Origin: Alphaproteobacteria bacterium
GTDB taxonomy: Bacteria > Pseudomonadota > Alphaproteobacteria > Micropepsales > Micropepsaceae
Assembly (NCBI GenBank): GCA_947473475.1
Contig: CANJBZ010000007.1
Location: forward strand, 1-64,000
Reading direction: 5' to 3'
Length of the DNA: 64,000 nt
Shown here: positions 53,377 to 61,919 of the stretch, in pieces
Position numbering within the stretch: position 1 is the first letter of the stretch
How the letters are laid out: every line of letters starts with the position of its first letter
Program-made: the position numbers and the translations under genes
Notes under the pieces: model-generated
Databases searched by the model: none
Told to the model about the DNA's origin: nothing
The model's input: only the letters and a program-made list of their open reading frames with translations

Positions 53377-54213
53377 TTAGAAGTCAGGGGTCTTGGCCTG
53401 CGGAATGGGGTCCATGTCATAGCCGAGGAAATTGTTCGGATTCTCGGCGCAGCTTTGCTCCGGCATCGGCCCGTTCTGCACGCGGCGATAACGCTGCATC
53501 GCATGCCAGGGCGTCGTGAAGGCGCCGGGGTCTTCCACCATCACGTCCACCGTCAGCCCCTTTTGATCGGGATTGATCTTGAAGCGCTCTACAACGTGCA
53601 GTTTGGTGGTGTGCGGCGTGCGGAAATTGTCGACGTAAGACTTGTCGTTCAGTCCGACGGTGTCGACCACCAGCGTATCGCCGTTTTCATAGTGGCCGAT
53701 GGATTCGCCGAACCAGGACGGCCCAGGATTGGCGCTGTGCTTATCCGTCAGATAGACCCGCCGCACCTCATGATTGGGCGGCCAGACCAGCACCACTTCC
53801 TTCGGCGTCTGGATGAAATAGACGGGCTGCGCGGGATGCAGCAGATAGGCGGGTACGCCCTGCGGAATGCAGCTCACCTGCGGCGTAAACCCGCCACGCC
53901 CGCCCGCCTTTACATTCTCATTCACCTTGGTGAGCGCCTCACGCACCCAGGGTTGCAGAATGGGATTGCTGACGTCCGCATCGCGAAAGGTAGGCTGCGC
54001 CCCCGTGTTGTTGCCACCATGCTCGTGACCTGGAACGTCGCGCACGGGACCCGGACCGCTTGGCGGCTGCAGGAAGTCCGCTCCCGCGGCCTGCCAGCCG
54101 CCGTCCATAAAGGCGAAGGGTGGAATCTGCGTGTTGTCGGCCGCCAGCGCCGTGCCCGCACATGCGAGCGTCGCGGCGCCCATGGCGGCCGCAAACATCC
54201 TCGAAGCAGTCAT
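53377..54213 (-). CDS. DF-tail exported paralog, cluster B no. 12
   Basis: 278 residues from ATG 54213 (an ATG at 54216 is adjacent to GGGAGGG). Signal peptide to about GTALAAD; GGWQAAGADFLQPPSGPGP, first Cys in QVSCIPQGVP, YLLHPAQPVYFIQTPKEVVLVW, YLTDKHSANPGPSWFGES, TPHTTKLHVVERF, second Cys in EQSCAEN and tail TPDF. 17 bases from the tannase-like gene downstream and 23 from the upstream copy. Function unknown. Confidence 0.85.
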   Translation of the reverse strand: MTASRMFAAAMGAATLACAGTALAADNTQIPPFAFMDGGWQAAGADFLQPPSGPGPVRDVPGHEHGGNNTGAQPTFRDADVSNPILQPWVREALTKVNENVKAGGRGGFTPQVSCIPQGVPAYLLHPAQPVYFIQTPKEVVLVWPPNHEVRRVYLTDKHSANPGPSWFGESIGHYENGDTLVVDTVGLNDKSYVDNFRTPHTTKLHVVERFKINPDQKGLTVDVMVEDPGAFTTPWHAMQRYRRVQNGPMPEQSCAENPNNFLGYDMDPIPQAKTPDF

Positions 54214-54236
54214 CATCCCTCCCTGAAAACGATACG

Positions 54237-55157
54237 TCAGAAGTCCGGTTTGGCCGCCTCTGGAGCGCCCACCCAGCCCGGTATATTGAAGATGTTGTCG
54301 TTGTTCTCGGAACAGTTCTGTTCGATCAACGGTCGGTTCGGCGTGCGGGTGTAGGTCTGCTTCGTCTGCCAAGGCTGATTGAAGGCTTCCGGATCGTCCA
54401 CGGTCAGATTGACCTCAAGGCGCTTGCCCTCTTCGATGAGATGATAGCGTTCCACGACGTGCAGCTTTTCGGTGTGCGGCGTGTGGTAATTATCCACGAC
54501 GGCCTTGGTCGACAGCCCGATGGTGTCCACCACCAGCGTATCGCCCTCGTAGTGGCCCACGGATTCTCCGTACCAGGATGGTTTGGGATTGTTGCTGTGC
54601 GGCACGTTCATATGAACATGCCGGACCTCGCGGTTGCCGGAATAGATCAGCAGCACTTCCTTGGGCGATTGAATGACGTAAACCGGCTCGACCACGAAGA
54701 TGGAGAATCCCGGCACGCCCCCCGGCAGGCAGCTCCAGCGTGGGGTGGTTCCAAGCTCGCCGCCGGCCAAAACTTTGTCGTTCCACTTCTTCAGCTCGGC
54801 GACGACCCAAGGCTTCAGATTGGGATTGCTGAGGTCCGCGATGCGATAGGTGGCTTGGCCGGGCTCGTCGTTACGGCGGAACGGATATTTCGGATCCCAG
54901 GTCACCGGGCTGGGGCTGCCTGGAACGGCCACGAAATCCGAGTTGATGGCGATCCATCCGTCCGTAGGCGCCCAAAAATTCGGGATGCTGGAATTCTCCG
55001 CCGCTGACGCGGCCGTCAGACAAAAGAGAGATGCCGCTACTGCTCCTACCCTCCCCTTGAGGGAGGGTCGAACGCGGCGTAGCCCAAAGGGCGAAGCCTC
55101 CCACCCTCCCTCAAGGGGAGGGTGGGAGGCTGTGACTCGCGACAAAAAACGAAACAT
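54237..55157 (-). CDS. DF-tail exported paralog, cluster B no. 11, with repeat inserted in signal peptide
   Basis: 306 residues from ATG 55157 (GAGGT upstream). Residues 1-9 (MFRFLSRVT) and about 39-52 (AVAASLFCLTAASA) would join to a perfect signal peptide. About 29-30 residues between them (starting ASHPPLEGGWEAS) are encoded by a palindromic repeat at 55044-55129, kept in frame. The rest is standard: DGWIAINSDFVAVPG, first Cys in RWSCLPGGVP, VYVIQSPKEVLLIY, SWYGESVGHYEG, TPHTEKLHVVERY, second Cys in EQNCSEN and tail KPDF. Export may be weakened by the insert. Confidence 0.83.
   Translation of the reverse strand: MFRFLSRVTASHPPLEGGWEASPFGLRRVRPSLKGRVGAVAASLFCLTAASAAENSSIPNFWAPTDGWIAINSDFVAVPGSPSPVTWDPKYPFRRNDEPGQATYRIADLSNPNLKPWVVAELKKWNDKVLAGGELGTTPRWSCLPGGVPGFSIFVVEPVYVIQSPKEVLLIYSGNREVRHVHMNVPHSNNPKPSWYGESVGHYEGDTLVVDTIGLSTKAVVDNYHTPHTEKLHVVERYHLIEEGKRLEVNLTVDDPEAFNQPWQTKQTYTRTPNRPLIEQNCSENNDNIFNIPGWVGAPEAAKPDF
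55044..55129. repeat. Palindromic element inside a coding sequence
   Basis: Left CCCTCCCCTTGAGGGAGGG (55049-55068) is repeated inverted as CCCTCCCTCAAGGGGAGGG (55103-55122), with CCTACC/GGTGGGAGG-type outer ends and a 30-base core. About 86 bases long, in frame inside the gene at 54237-55157. Such elements are otherwise intergenic. Confidence 0.8.
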
Positions 55158-55173
55158 CGGGACCTCACTCGTC

Positions 55174-56052
55174 TCAAAAATCCGGCCGTTTGGCTTCCGG
55201 CATCGGCTCGGTTTCATGGTTGAAATAGTTCGCGTTATTTTCCGCGCAGTTCATCTCAATGATAGGCCCTGGCTCGACCCGGCGGTAGCGCTGAATAGCG
55301 TTCCAGGGCTGGGTAAACGCGCCGGGGTCTTCCACGCGCAGGTCCACCTGCAGGACCTTGCCGCCCTCGATCATGTGGAAGCGTTCGACGATATGCAGTT
55401 TGTCCGTATGGGGCGTGCGGTAATTGTCGACGAAGACCTGATCGTTCAGTCCGACCGTATCGACCACCAGCGTATCGCCTTCGTAATGACCGACCGACTC
55501 GCCGTGCCAGGATGGGGCGGCCTTCGCCGAATGGGGCACGTTCAGATAGACGTGACGCACCATGTGATCGAACTGGGTCATCATCACGATCTCTTTGGCG
55601 GTCTGGACAAAGAACAGCGGCTGCACCGGGTAGAGCAGATAAACCGGCACGCCGTTGGGCCAGCACGCCGTCTGCCGCGTGTAGCCGGGCCTACCCGCCA
55701 GCACCGCCTCGTTGCGCTTACGCAGGGCTTCGCGCGTCCACGGCAACAGGATTGGGTTGGAGAGGTCCGCCACACGGAAGGTGGAGGCGCCCAGAAACTT
55801 CATGGACGGCTGTGCCGCGCGGTATTCCACTTCATCGGGAATGAAGGGGTGCTGAGGGTCGCTGAGGATCGGTCCAGCGCCGCTCGCGGGCGGCAGAAAA
55901 TCGGTGCCATAGGCGATCCAGCCCACATTGGGCGTGGGCGAAAGGCTCAGCGGCGGTGCGCTGTTCTGGGCGAAACTGGCGCCGCCGCAAAAGCCGCACG
56001 TGGCAGCTGCGGCAAAGACACCTGCGAAAACAAAATCTCTGAAACGAAGCAT
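55174..56052 (-). CDS. DF-tail exported paralog, cluster B no. 10
   Basis: 292 residues from ATG 56052, two bases after the preceding stop. Signal peptide to about GGASFAQN; has an insert of about 12 residues (EVEYRAAQPSMKFL) ahead of the RVADLSNPILLPW stretch, then first Cys in QTACWPNGVP, YLLYPVQPLFFVQT, APSWHGESVGHYEGDTLVVDT (His in place of Tyr/Phe), TPHTDKLHIVERF, second Cys in MNCAENN and tail RPDF. Function unknown. Confidence 0.84.
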   Translation of the reverse strand: MLRFRDFVFAGVFAAAATCGFCGGASFAQNSAPPLSLSPTPNVGWIAYGTDFLPPASGAGPILSDPQHPFIPDEVEYRAAQPSMKFLGASTFRVADLSNPILLPWTREALRKRNEAVLAGRPGYTRQTACWPNGVPVYLLYPVQPLFFVQTAKEIVMMTQFDHMVRHVYLNVPHSAKAAPSWHGESVGHYEGDTLVVDTVGLNDQVFVDNYRTPHTDKLHIVERFHMIEGGKVLQVDLRVEDPGAFTQPWNAIQRYRRVEPGPIIEMNCAENNANYFNHETEPMPEAKRPDF

Positions 56053-56054
56053 GG

Positions 56055-56921
56055 TCAAAAATCCGGATGATCTTGCTGCGGCAGCGGGTCGAAGTCGAAA
56101 TTGAAGTAATTGATGTTGCCTTCAGCACAGGTGGATTCCGCCATCGCGCCGACTTCCAGCCGCGCATAAAGCTGCTTGGCCTGCCAGGGCGTCGTGAACG
56201 CGCCGGGGTCTTCGACCGTCAGGCTCACTTCGATGCGGGTTTCCGCGTTCATCAGGCGGTAGCGTTCGACCACGTGCAGCTTGTCGGTGTGGGGCGTGCG
56301 GTAATTGTCGACGAAGGTCTTGGTGTTCAGCCCGATCGTATCCACCACCAGCGTGTCGCCATTTTCGTAGTGGCCGATGGATTCGCCAAACCATGACGGC
56401 TTGGGATTGGGCGTGTGCTTATCGGTCAGATAAATGTGCCGGACCATCATGTCCGACTGCCAGATCATCAGCACTTCCTTCGGCGTTTGGATGATGTAGG
56501 TCGGTTGCGCCGTGTACAGAACAAACGCCGGCACGCCCAGCGGCCAGCAGCGCACCTGAGGCGGGAAGGCCGGCTTGCCCGCCAGAACCTTGTCGTTGGT
56601 CTTTTTCAGCTCGTCTTTGACCCAGGGCTGAAGGATGGGATTGTTCAAATCGGCCACCCGCAACGTCGGCTGACGCCCGCCGCGTCCGCTTTGGATGTAG
56701 GGATGGGCTGGATCGGGCGTGACGGGATGCGGCCCGCTGTCCGGGGGCATGTATTCGTTGCCATAGGCCAGCCAGCTTACGGACTCGTCGCCGCCGAAAT
56801 TCGGAATCTTGCCAGGCGGCACCGGCAGGCTGGGAGCCTGCGCCAACGCCAGCCCTGCGCACAACGCCACGGAAGCGCCCGCAAGCAGCGACGTCGCGCA
56901 TGCAACTCGAAATTTCACCAT
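56055..56921 (-). CDS. DF-tail exported paralog, cluster B no. 9
   Basis: 288 residues from ATG 56921; the long frame back to 57431 is the antisense of the neighbour and is discarded. Signal peptide to about AGLALAQAP, WLAYGNEYMPPDSGPHP, RVADLNNPILQPWVKDELKKTND, first Cys in QVRCWPLGVP, YIIQTPKEVLMIWQSD, PSWFGESIGHYENGDT, TPHTDKLHVVERY, second Cys in ESTCAEGN and tail HPDF. Typical subfamily 2 member with an almost consensus sequence. Confidence 0.85.
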   Translation of the reverse strand: MVKFRVACATSLLAGASVALCAGLALAQAPSLPVPPGKIPNFGGDESVSWLAYGNEYMPPDSGPHPVTPDPAHPYIQSGRGGRQPTLRVADLNNPILQPWVKDELKKTNDKVLAGKPAFPPQVRCWPLGVPAFVLYTAQPTYIIQTPKEVLMIWQSDMMVRHIYLTDKHTPNPKPSWFGESIGHYENGDTLVVDTIGLNTKTFVDNYRTPHTDKLHVVERYRLMNAETRIEVSLTVEDPGAFTTPWQAKQLYARLEVGAMAESTCAEGNINYFNFDFDPLPQQDHPDF

Positions 56922-56938
56922 GCCGGTCCAATACCTGT

Positions 56939-57799
56939 TCAAAAATCCGCTTTCGCCGCGACCGGAAGCGGCTCGGTGCGCTGCTGGAACGGGTTGTTCA
57001 TTTCGCCATCCGCGCAGCGCGATTCGATCATCGGTCCGGGGGCTTTGCGCCAGCGATGGATGACGTGCAGCGGCTGCTTCAGCACCGCCGGGTCGTCCAT
57101 GGTGATGTCCGCTTCGAGCTTCTCGCCGCCTTCGATCAGGCGGATGCGCTCGACGACGTGCAGCTTCTCGGAATGCGGCGTGCGGTAATTGTCGATGAAG
57201 GTCTTGGTGTTTTGGCCAATGGTGTCCACGATCAGCGTATCGCCTTCCCAGTGACCGACAGATTCTCCGTACCAGGACGGTTTGGGATTGGCGGAGTGCG
57301 GGACGTCCATATAGATGTGGCGAATCTGCTGATCCATCTGCCACATCATGGTGATCTTCTTCGGCTCCTGCAGGATGAAGGTCGGCTGCGCCGGGTTCAG
57401 CAGATAGACCGGCGTGCCGGACATCCAGCAACGCGACTCGCGAGCGAACATCGCAAAGCCGGACAAAACCAGGTCGTTCGACTTCTTCAATTCCGCCTTC
57501 GCGAAATCGGTCAGATTGGGATTGCTGATGTCGGCGACGCGGAACGTCGATTGCTCACCCGAACCATTGGGCACGTAGCGGTGCGCCGGATCATAGGTAA
57601 CCGGCTGCGGACCGCCGGGCACCGGATCGTAGTCCGTGCCGATGGAAATCCAGCCGGTATTGTTGTCGGAGAAGACCGGCCGCGCACCATTGGCCGGCGC
57701 CGCCGCAAGACTTGGCGCCAAGCCAAGTCCCGCCAGCAACCCGATTGCAGCAGTTCCAGAAAACAAGCTCACGAAACGCTTCGACGCAAATTTGGACAT
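56939..57799 (-). CDS. DF-tail exported paralog, cluster B no. 8
   Basis: 286 residues from ATG 57799 behind GGGAGG. Signal peptide to about APSLAAAP; GWISIGTDYDPVPGGPQP, STFRVADISNPNLTDFAKAELKKSND, first Cys in ESRCWMSGTP (no Val after Gly), FILQEPKKITMMWQMD, SWYGESVGHWEGDTLIVDT, TPHSEKLHVVERI, second Cys in ESRCADGE and tail KADF. One of the more divergent copies around the CWP motif. Confidence 0.84.
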   Translation of the reverse strand: MSKFASKRFVSLFSGTAAIGLLAGLGLAPSLAAAPANGARPVFSDNNTGWISIGTDYDPVPGGPQPVTYDPAHRYVPNGSGEQSTFRVADISNPNLTDFAKAELKKSNDLVLSGFAMFARESRCWMSGTPVYLLNPAQPTFILQEPKKITMMWQMDQQIRHIYMDVPHSANPKPSWYGESVGHWEGDTLIVDTIGQNTKTFIDNYRTPHSEKLHVVERIRLIEGGEKLEADITMDDPAVLKQPLHVIHRWRKAPGPMIESRCADGEMNNPFQQRTEPLPVAAKADF

Positions 57800-57837
57800 C
57801 GGTACCTCCCAATCCCAATGCCCCATCCCGTCAGCGA

Positions 57838-58797
57838 TCAGAAATCCGCTCTATTGGCCTCCGGGATCGGGGGCAGTTTCTGCTTGAAGAAGATGGCGTC
57901 ATTGTTGTTTTCGGCGCAAACCGTCTCAAGAAGCGGGTTCACCACTTTGCGCCATTTCTGCATCATGTGCAGCGGTTCGTTGAACGTATCGGAGTCTTCC
58001 ACCATCACCACCGCCGTCAACTCTTTGCCGTCCGGCGAGATCGTGAAGCGCTCGACAACATGCTCCTTCTCGGTGTGCGGGGTGCGGAAATTGTCGATGA
58101 AGTTGTTCTTCGTGGCCAAACCGATGGTGTCGACCACCAGCGTATTGCCGTTTTCATAATGGCCGATGGAGTGGCCGAAGGACTCGGTCTTCACATTGGC
58201 CGGGTGCTTATCGGTCAGGAAGATACGGCGGACCATATGGTCGCGCTGCCAGATCATCCAAACTTCCTTGGGGGTCTGAATGAAATAGAACGGCTCCGCC
58301 GGATACAGCAATTGCCCCGGAACCCCGCCCGGCCAGCAGCGCGCTTGCGCCGCAAACGGCACGTCGAGCTTGCCGGAGAGCACCTCGTCATTGCTCGCCT
58401 TCATGGCGTCCGACGCCCATTTCTTGATCCGGGGGTCGCGGTAATCGCCGATACGCAGTGTCGGCTGCACGCCCAGACGTATCGCCTCGACATTGCTGAT
58501 CTGCGGATGCTCGGGATCGTTCTTGATGCGCCCATGCCCCGGCGTACCGGCGGGAGGGTCCATCCAATCGGCGCCGACAGACAGCCAAGCGAACTGCGTC
58601 GAGGCAAGGTTCGGAATGCCGTCCTTCGTCACCGTGAAGTCCAGGAAGTTCGGCGTGGAGGTATCGACAAGAGACGGTTCACTCTGCCGTTGCGCCGATG
58701 AAGCGGGCGATAGCGCCGCAACCACGAGAGAAGCCACGGCGCAAAAGGCGAGAGCGCCTTTGCGTGCGGTAGAGGAGAGCAGGGCAGTCTTTAACAT
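57838..58797 (-). CDS. DF-tail exported paralog, cluster B no. 7 (tandem twin)
   Basis: 319 residues from ATG 58797 (GGAG upstream; ATG at 58800 is alternative). Signal peptide to about ALSPASSAQ. Long N-terminal spacer with FTVTKDGIPNLASTQFAWLSVGADW, then DYRDPRIKKWASDAM, first Cys in QARCWPGGVP, YFIQTPKEVWMIWQRDHMV, SFGHSIGHYENGNTLVVDT, LATKNNFIDNFRTPHTEKE, second Cys in ETVCAENN and tail RADF. Very like the next copy, with which it forms a recent duplicate pair. Confidence 0.86.
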   Translation of the reverse strand: MLKTALLSSTARKGALAFCAVASLVVAALSPASSAQRQSEPSLVDTSTPNFLDFTVTKDGIPNLASTQFAWLSVGADWMDPPAGTPGHGRIKNDPEHPQISNVEAIRLGVQPTLRIGDYRDPRIKKWASDAMKASNDEVLSGKLDVPFAAQARCWPGGVPGQLLYPAEPFYFIQTPKEVWMIWQRDHMVRRIFLTDKHPANVKTESFGHSIGHYENGNTLVVDTIGLATKNNFIDNFRTPHTEKEHVVERFTISPDGKELTAVVMVEDSDTFNEPLHMMQKWRKVVNPLLETVCAENNNDAIFFKQKLPPIPEANRADF

Positions 58798-58859
58798 CAT
58801 CAACTCCGTACGTGTGTTCATGCTCCAATCAAAACCGGCCCTGCATTCTCAGCCGGGCG

Positions 58860-59810
58860 TCAGAAGTCGGCTTTGGCCGCTATCGGCATCGGCGGCAGTT
58901 TCTGATGGAAGAACTCGCTATCGTTGTTGTTCTCGGCGCAAACCGTCTCCAGCAGCGGGTTCACGACCTTGCGCCATTTCTGCATCATCTGGATCGGTTC
59001 GTTGAACGTGTCCGGGTCATCGACCACCGCCACATTCGTCAATTCCTTGCCGTCCGCGGAGATGGTGAAGCGCTCGACAACGTGCTCCTTCTCGCTATGC
59101 GGCGTACGGAAATTGTCGATGAAATTGTTGTGGGTCGCCAGCCCAATGGTGTCCACGACCAACGTGTTGCCGCCTTCGTAATGGCCGATGGAGTGGCCGA
59201 AGGATTGCGGCGTCACATTGTCCGGATGCTTGTCCGTGAGATAGACGCGGCGCACCATGTGGTCGCGCTGCCAGATCATCCAGACTTCCTTCGGGGTCTG
59301 AATGAAATAGAACGGTTCGGCCGGATAGAGCGATTGGGCCGGTACGCCGCCCGGCCAGCAGCGCGCCTGCGCCGCGAACGGCACGTCGAGCTTGCCGGAA
59401 AGCACCTCGTCATTGCTCGCCTTCATGGCGTCGGACGCCCATTTCTTTATCCGGGGATCGCGATAGTCGCCGATGCGCATCGTGGGCTGCACGCCCAAAC
59501 GGCGCGCTTCCACATTGCCGATCAACGGATGTTCGGGATCGTTCTTGATACGGCCCTTGCCCGGCGTGCCCGGAGGGGGATCCATCCAGTCCGCGCCGAC
59601 GGACAGCCAGGCGAATTGTGTGGAAGACAGATTGGGTATGCCGTCCTTCGTCACCGTGAAATCGAGATTGGGCGGCGTGTCGCGGTCGACGAGACCTGGT
59701 TCCGCACCTTGACGCTGCGCCGACGAGGCCGGCGACAGCGCCGCAACGACAAGCGCGGCAACCGCGCAGGCGGAAAGCGCGGTGGAAGAAGCAAATTTCG
59801 TTTTGAACAT
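58860..59810 (-). CDS. DF-tail exported paralog, cluster B no. 6 (tandem twin)
   Basis: 316 residues from ATG 59810 behind ACGGAG. By eye about four in five residues match the copy at 57838-58797, including the SPASSAQRQ signal-peptide end, DGIPNLSSTQFAWLSVGADW, IKKWASDAMKASNDEVL, SFGHSIGHYEGGNTLVVDT and LPPMP near the end; tail KADF. Gap to its twin is 62 bases, larger than elsewhere in the array. Function unknown. Confidence 0.86.
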   Translation of the reverse strand: MFKTKFASSTALSACAVAALVVAALSPASSAQRQGAEPGLVDRDTPPNLDFTVTKDGIPNLSSTQFAWLSVGADWMDPPPGTPGKGRIKNDPEHPLIGNVEARRLGVQPTMRIGDYRDPRIKKWASDAMKASNDEVLSGKLDVPFAAQARCWPGGVPAQSLYPAEPFYFIQTPKEVWMIWQRDHMVRRVYLTDKHPDNVTPQSFGHSIGHYEGGNTLVVDTIGLATHNNFIDNFRTPHSEKEHVVERFTISADGKELTNVAVVDDPDTFNEPIQMMQKWRKVVNPLLETVCAENNNDSEFFHQKLPPMPIAAKADF

Positions 59811-59844
59811 TACTCAACTCCGTAGTGTGTGTGCGTACTTCCGA

Positions 59845-60732
59845 TCAGAAATCCGGCGGGATGCCCATCGGCATGGCGTACAGTTTCTGATGGAAAATTT
59901 CGGCGTCGTTGTTGTTTTCCGCGCAGACCGTTTCGCCCATTGGCGCATCGACCTTGAACCAGCGCTGCTGCATCGTCAGCGGTGCGTTGAACGTGTCCGG
60001 GTCTTCCACGGTTGCGATGGACGTAATGTGCTTGCCGTCTTTTTCGATCGTGAACCGTTCCACCACGTGCTCTTTTTCGGTGTGCGGCGTGCGGAAATTG
60101 TCGATGTAGCTGTTTTTGGTGGAAAGGCCGATCGTATCGACAACCAGCGTGTCGCCGTTTTCGTAATGGCCGATGGATTCGCCGAACCAGTCGGGCTTCG
60201 GATTGGGCGAGTGTTTGTCGCGCAGATAGATGCGGCGCACCATGTGATCGCGCTGCCACATGATCCAAACCTCTTTCGGCGTCTGCACGAAATAGATCGG
60301 CTCGAACGGGTACAGCGATTGTCCCGGCACGCCACCCGGCCAGCAGCGCGCCTGCGCGGCGAACGGGACGTCAACCTTGTGTTCCAGCGCCTCAATGTTG
60401 GTCGCTTCCATCTGCTTTGCCGCCCAAGGCTTCAGGATCGGGTCTTTTGTATCGCCCACTCGCATGGTCGGCTGAATGCCGCGCCGGTTCGCTTCCGCAT
60501 TGCTGACGAAGGGATGGGCGGGATCGTTACGGATGGGGCCGTGGCCGGGCGTGCCCGCCGGCGGTTCCTGCCAGTCCGCAACGTCGCTCTCCCAGCCATA
60601 ATTGGCCGAAGCGAAATCCGGGATTTTCTCGTCAGCCGCGACCGGAACCACCCCTGTGGCTGCCGCGATCAGAGCGGCCAAAGCCGCACCAAAAAACAAG
60701 CCTGCGCGCGTCATCCTGGACTGAAACATCAT
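59845..60732 (-). CDS. DF-tail exported paralog, cluster B no. 5
   Basis: 295 residues from ATG 60732 behind GAGGAAACA. Signal peptide to about VVPVAADE; YGWESDVADWQEPPAGTPGHG, MRVGDTKDPILKPWAAKQMEATN, first Cys in QARCWPGGVP, YFVQTPKEVWIMWQRDHMV, PDWFGESIGHYENGDT, TPHTEKEHVVERF, second Cys in ETVCAENN and tail PPDF. It groups with the two twin copies through KEHVVERF and the AQARCWPGGVP stretch. Confidence 0.86.
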   Translation of the reverse strand: MMFQSRMTRAGLFFGAALAALIAAATGVVPVAADEKIPDFASANYGWESDVADWQEPPAGTPGHGPIRNDPAHPFVSNAEANRRGIQPTMRVGDTKDPILKPWAAKQMEATNIEALEHKVDVPFAAQARCWPGGVPGQSLYPFEPIYFVQTPKEVWIMWQRDHMVRRIYLRDKHSPNPKPDWFGESIGHYENGDTLVVDTIGLSTKNSYIDNFRTPHTEKEHVVERFTIEKDGKHITSIATVEDPDTFNAPLTMQQRWFKVDAPMGETVCAENNNDAEIFHQKLYAMPMGIPPDF

Positions 60733-61033
60733 TGTTTCCTCAAAACGAAACGGTCCGCCCAAATGTCTTTTTTAGGCGGAAACTATGTCTCCGCCCCTTT
60801 GGCCGCAGATTAAGGCTCTGACGGCCTCCGGGCAACCGGCAGCCGCACCGCATATTGCCGCTGAAAGGCGGTGGAGGGGCCTTTATTCCCCCGCTTGCGG
60901 GGGAAGTGGCGCGCGCAGCGCGACGATGGGGGCGCGATGGCTCAAATGGCCTAAATCTAGCGGCGGCTTGCCCCCTCCACCGCTTCGCGGTTCCCCTCCC
61001 CCGCGAAGTGGCGGGGGAGGATCCCACTTAACC
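60733..61033. repeat. Intergenic stretch with REP-like palindromes
   Basis: The only gap above 150 bases inside cluster B. Right part (about 60960-61022) carries GGGGGAGGGGAACC-hairpin-GGTGGAGGGGGC with hairpin ACCGC-GAA-GCGGT read on the minus strand; left part (about 60868-60915) has CCCCCGCTTGCGGGGGAAG and a partial inverted mate. Same family as 19926-20126. A promoter for the copy at 60732 must lie here but no clear boxes stand out. Confidence 0.7.
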
Positions 61034-61894
61034 TCAAAAATCTGGATTGTTGGCCTGCGGGATGGGCACCACGTCGTATCCCAGGAAGTCCGAATTGTTC
61101 TCGGCGCAGGGGTTTTCCGCGAGGATGCGGTCCGTCGGCTTCCAGCGCTGGATCGCCGTCCAGGGCATGTTGAAGGTTTCCGGATCGTCCACCGTAACGG
61201 TCGCCTGAAGGGTCTTGCCGCCTTCGATCAGCTTGTAGCGCTCCACGACGTGGATTTTGTCCGTATGGGGCGTGCGGTAATTGTCTGCGGTGGTGCGGTC
61301 GTTCAGCCCAATCGTGTCGATGACCAGTTCGTCGCCTTCGAAATGGCCAACCGATTCGCCGTACCAGGACGGCTTGGGGTTCTTGGTATGCGGTACGTTC
61401 AGATAGATGTGGCGCACTTCGGCGTTCAGTTCGTTGACCATCGTGACCTCGGTCTTCGACTGGTAGAAGAACAAGGGCTGCCCGCCACGCGTGAACACCA
61501 GCGATCCCGGCACACCGGCCGGCCAGCAGCGTTCGCGGGTGATGTAAGGGACTTTCCCGGCCAGAACATCGTCGTTGGCCTTTTTCATCTTTGCGATGGC
61601 CCACGGCTTCAGGATGGGGTTCGTCAGATCCGCGACGCGGTAGGTCGGCTGCCGCCCGCCGCCATTGGGGATGTACGGATGTTTCGGGTCCGACATGACC
61701 GGGCTCGCCATGCCGGGCACGGGGATGAAGTCATCGCCGGTCGGGCGATCCGGCACCCAGCCGCTGTTGGGCTGCGGGGTGAACAACGGCACGGCGCTCG
61801 CATGATCGGCCGCCGAAGCCGGCATCAACAGAACGCCTGCGCATGCCGCCCCCAACAGAGCCGCCCGTGCGATTCCTGGTTTCAATCCCGTCAT
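61034..61894 (-). CDS. DF-tail exported paralog, cluster B no. 4
   Basis: 286 residues from ATG 61894 behind GGGAGGACG. Signal peptide to about LMPASAAD; SGWVPDRPTGDDFIPVPGM, TYRVADLTNPILKPWAIAKMKKAND, first Cys in ERCWPAGVP, FFYQSKTEVTMVNELNAEV, SWYGESVGHFEGDELVIDT, TPHTDKIHVVERY, second Cys in ENPCAENN and tail NPDF. Glu replaces Thr in the usual DTLVVDT. Function unknown. Confidence 0.86.
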   Translation of the reverse strand: MTGLKPGIARAALLGAACAGVLLMPASAADHASAVPLFTPQPNSGWVPDRPTGDDFIPVPGMASPVMSDPKHPYIPNGGGRQPTYRVADLTNPILKPWAIAKMKKANDDVLAGKVPYITRERCWPAGVPGSLVFTRGGQPLFFYQSKTEVTMVNELNAEVRHIYLNVPHTKNPKPSWYGESVGHFEGDELVIDTIGLNDRTTADNYRTPHTDKIHVVERYKLIEGGKTLQATVTVDDPETFNMPWTAIQRWKPTDRILAENPCAENNSDFLGYDVVPIPQANNPDF

Positions 61895-61919
61895 ATCGTC
61901 CTCCCAAGCAGCCGGTTGT

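Noticed and set aside
55174-55217. Start of the cluster B no. 11 protein at 55217
   Set aside because: The extra 20 codons overlap the next gene's 3' end and lack a ribosome site; ATG 55157 has GAGGT at good distance.
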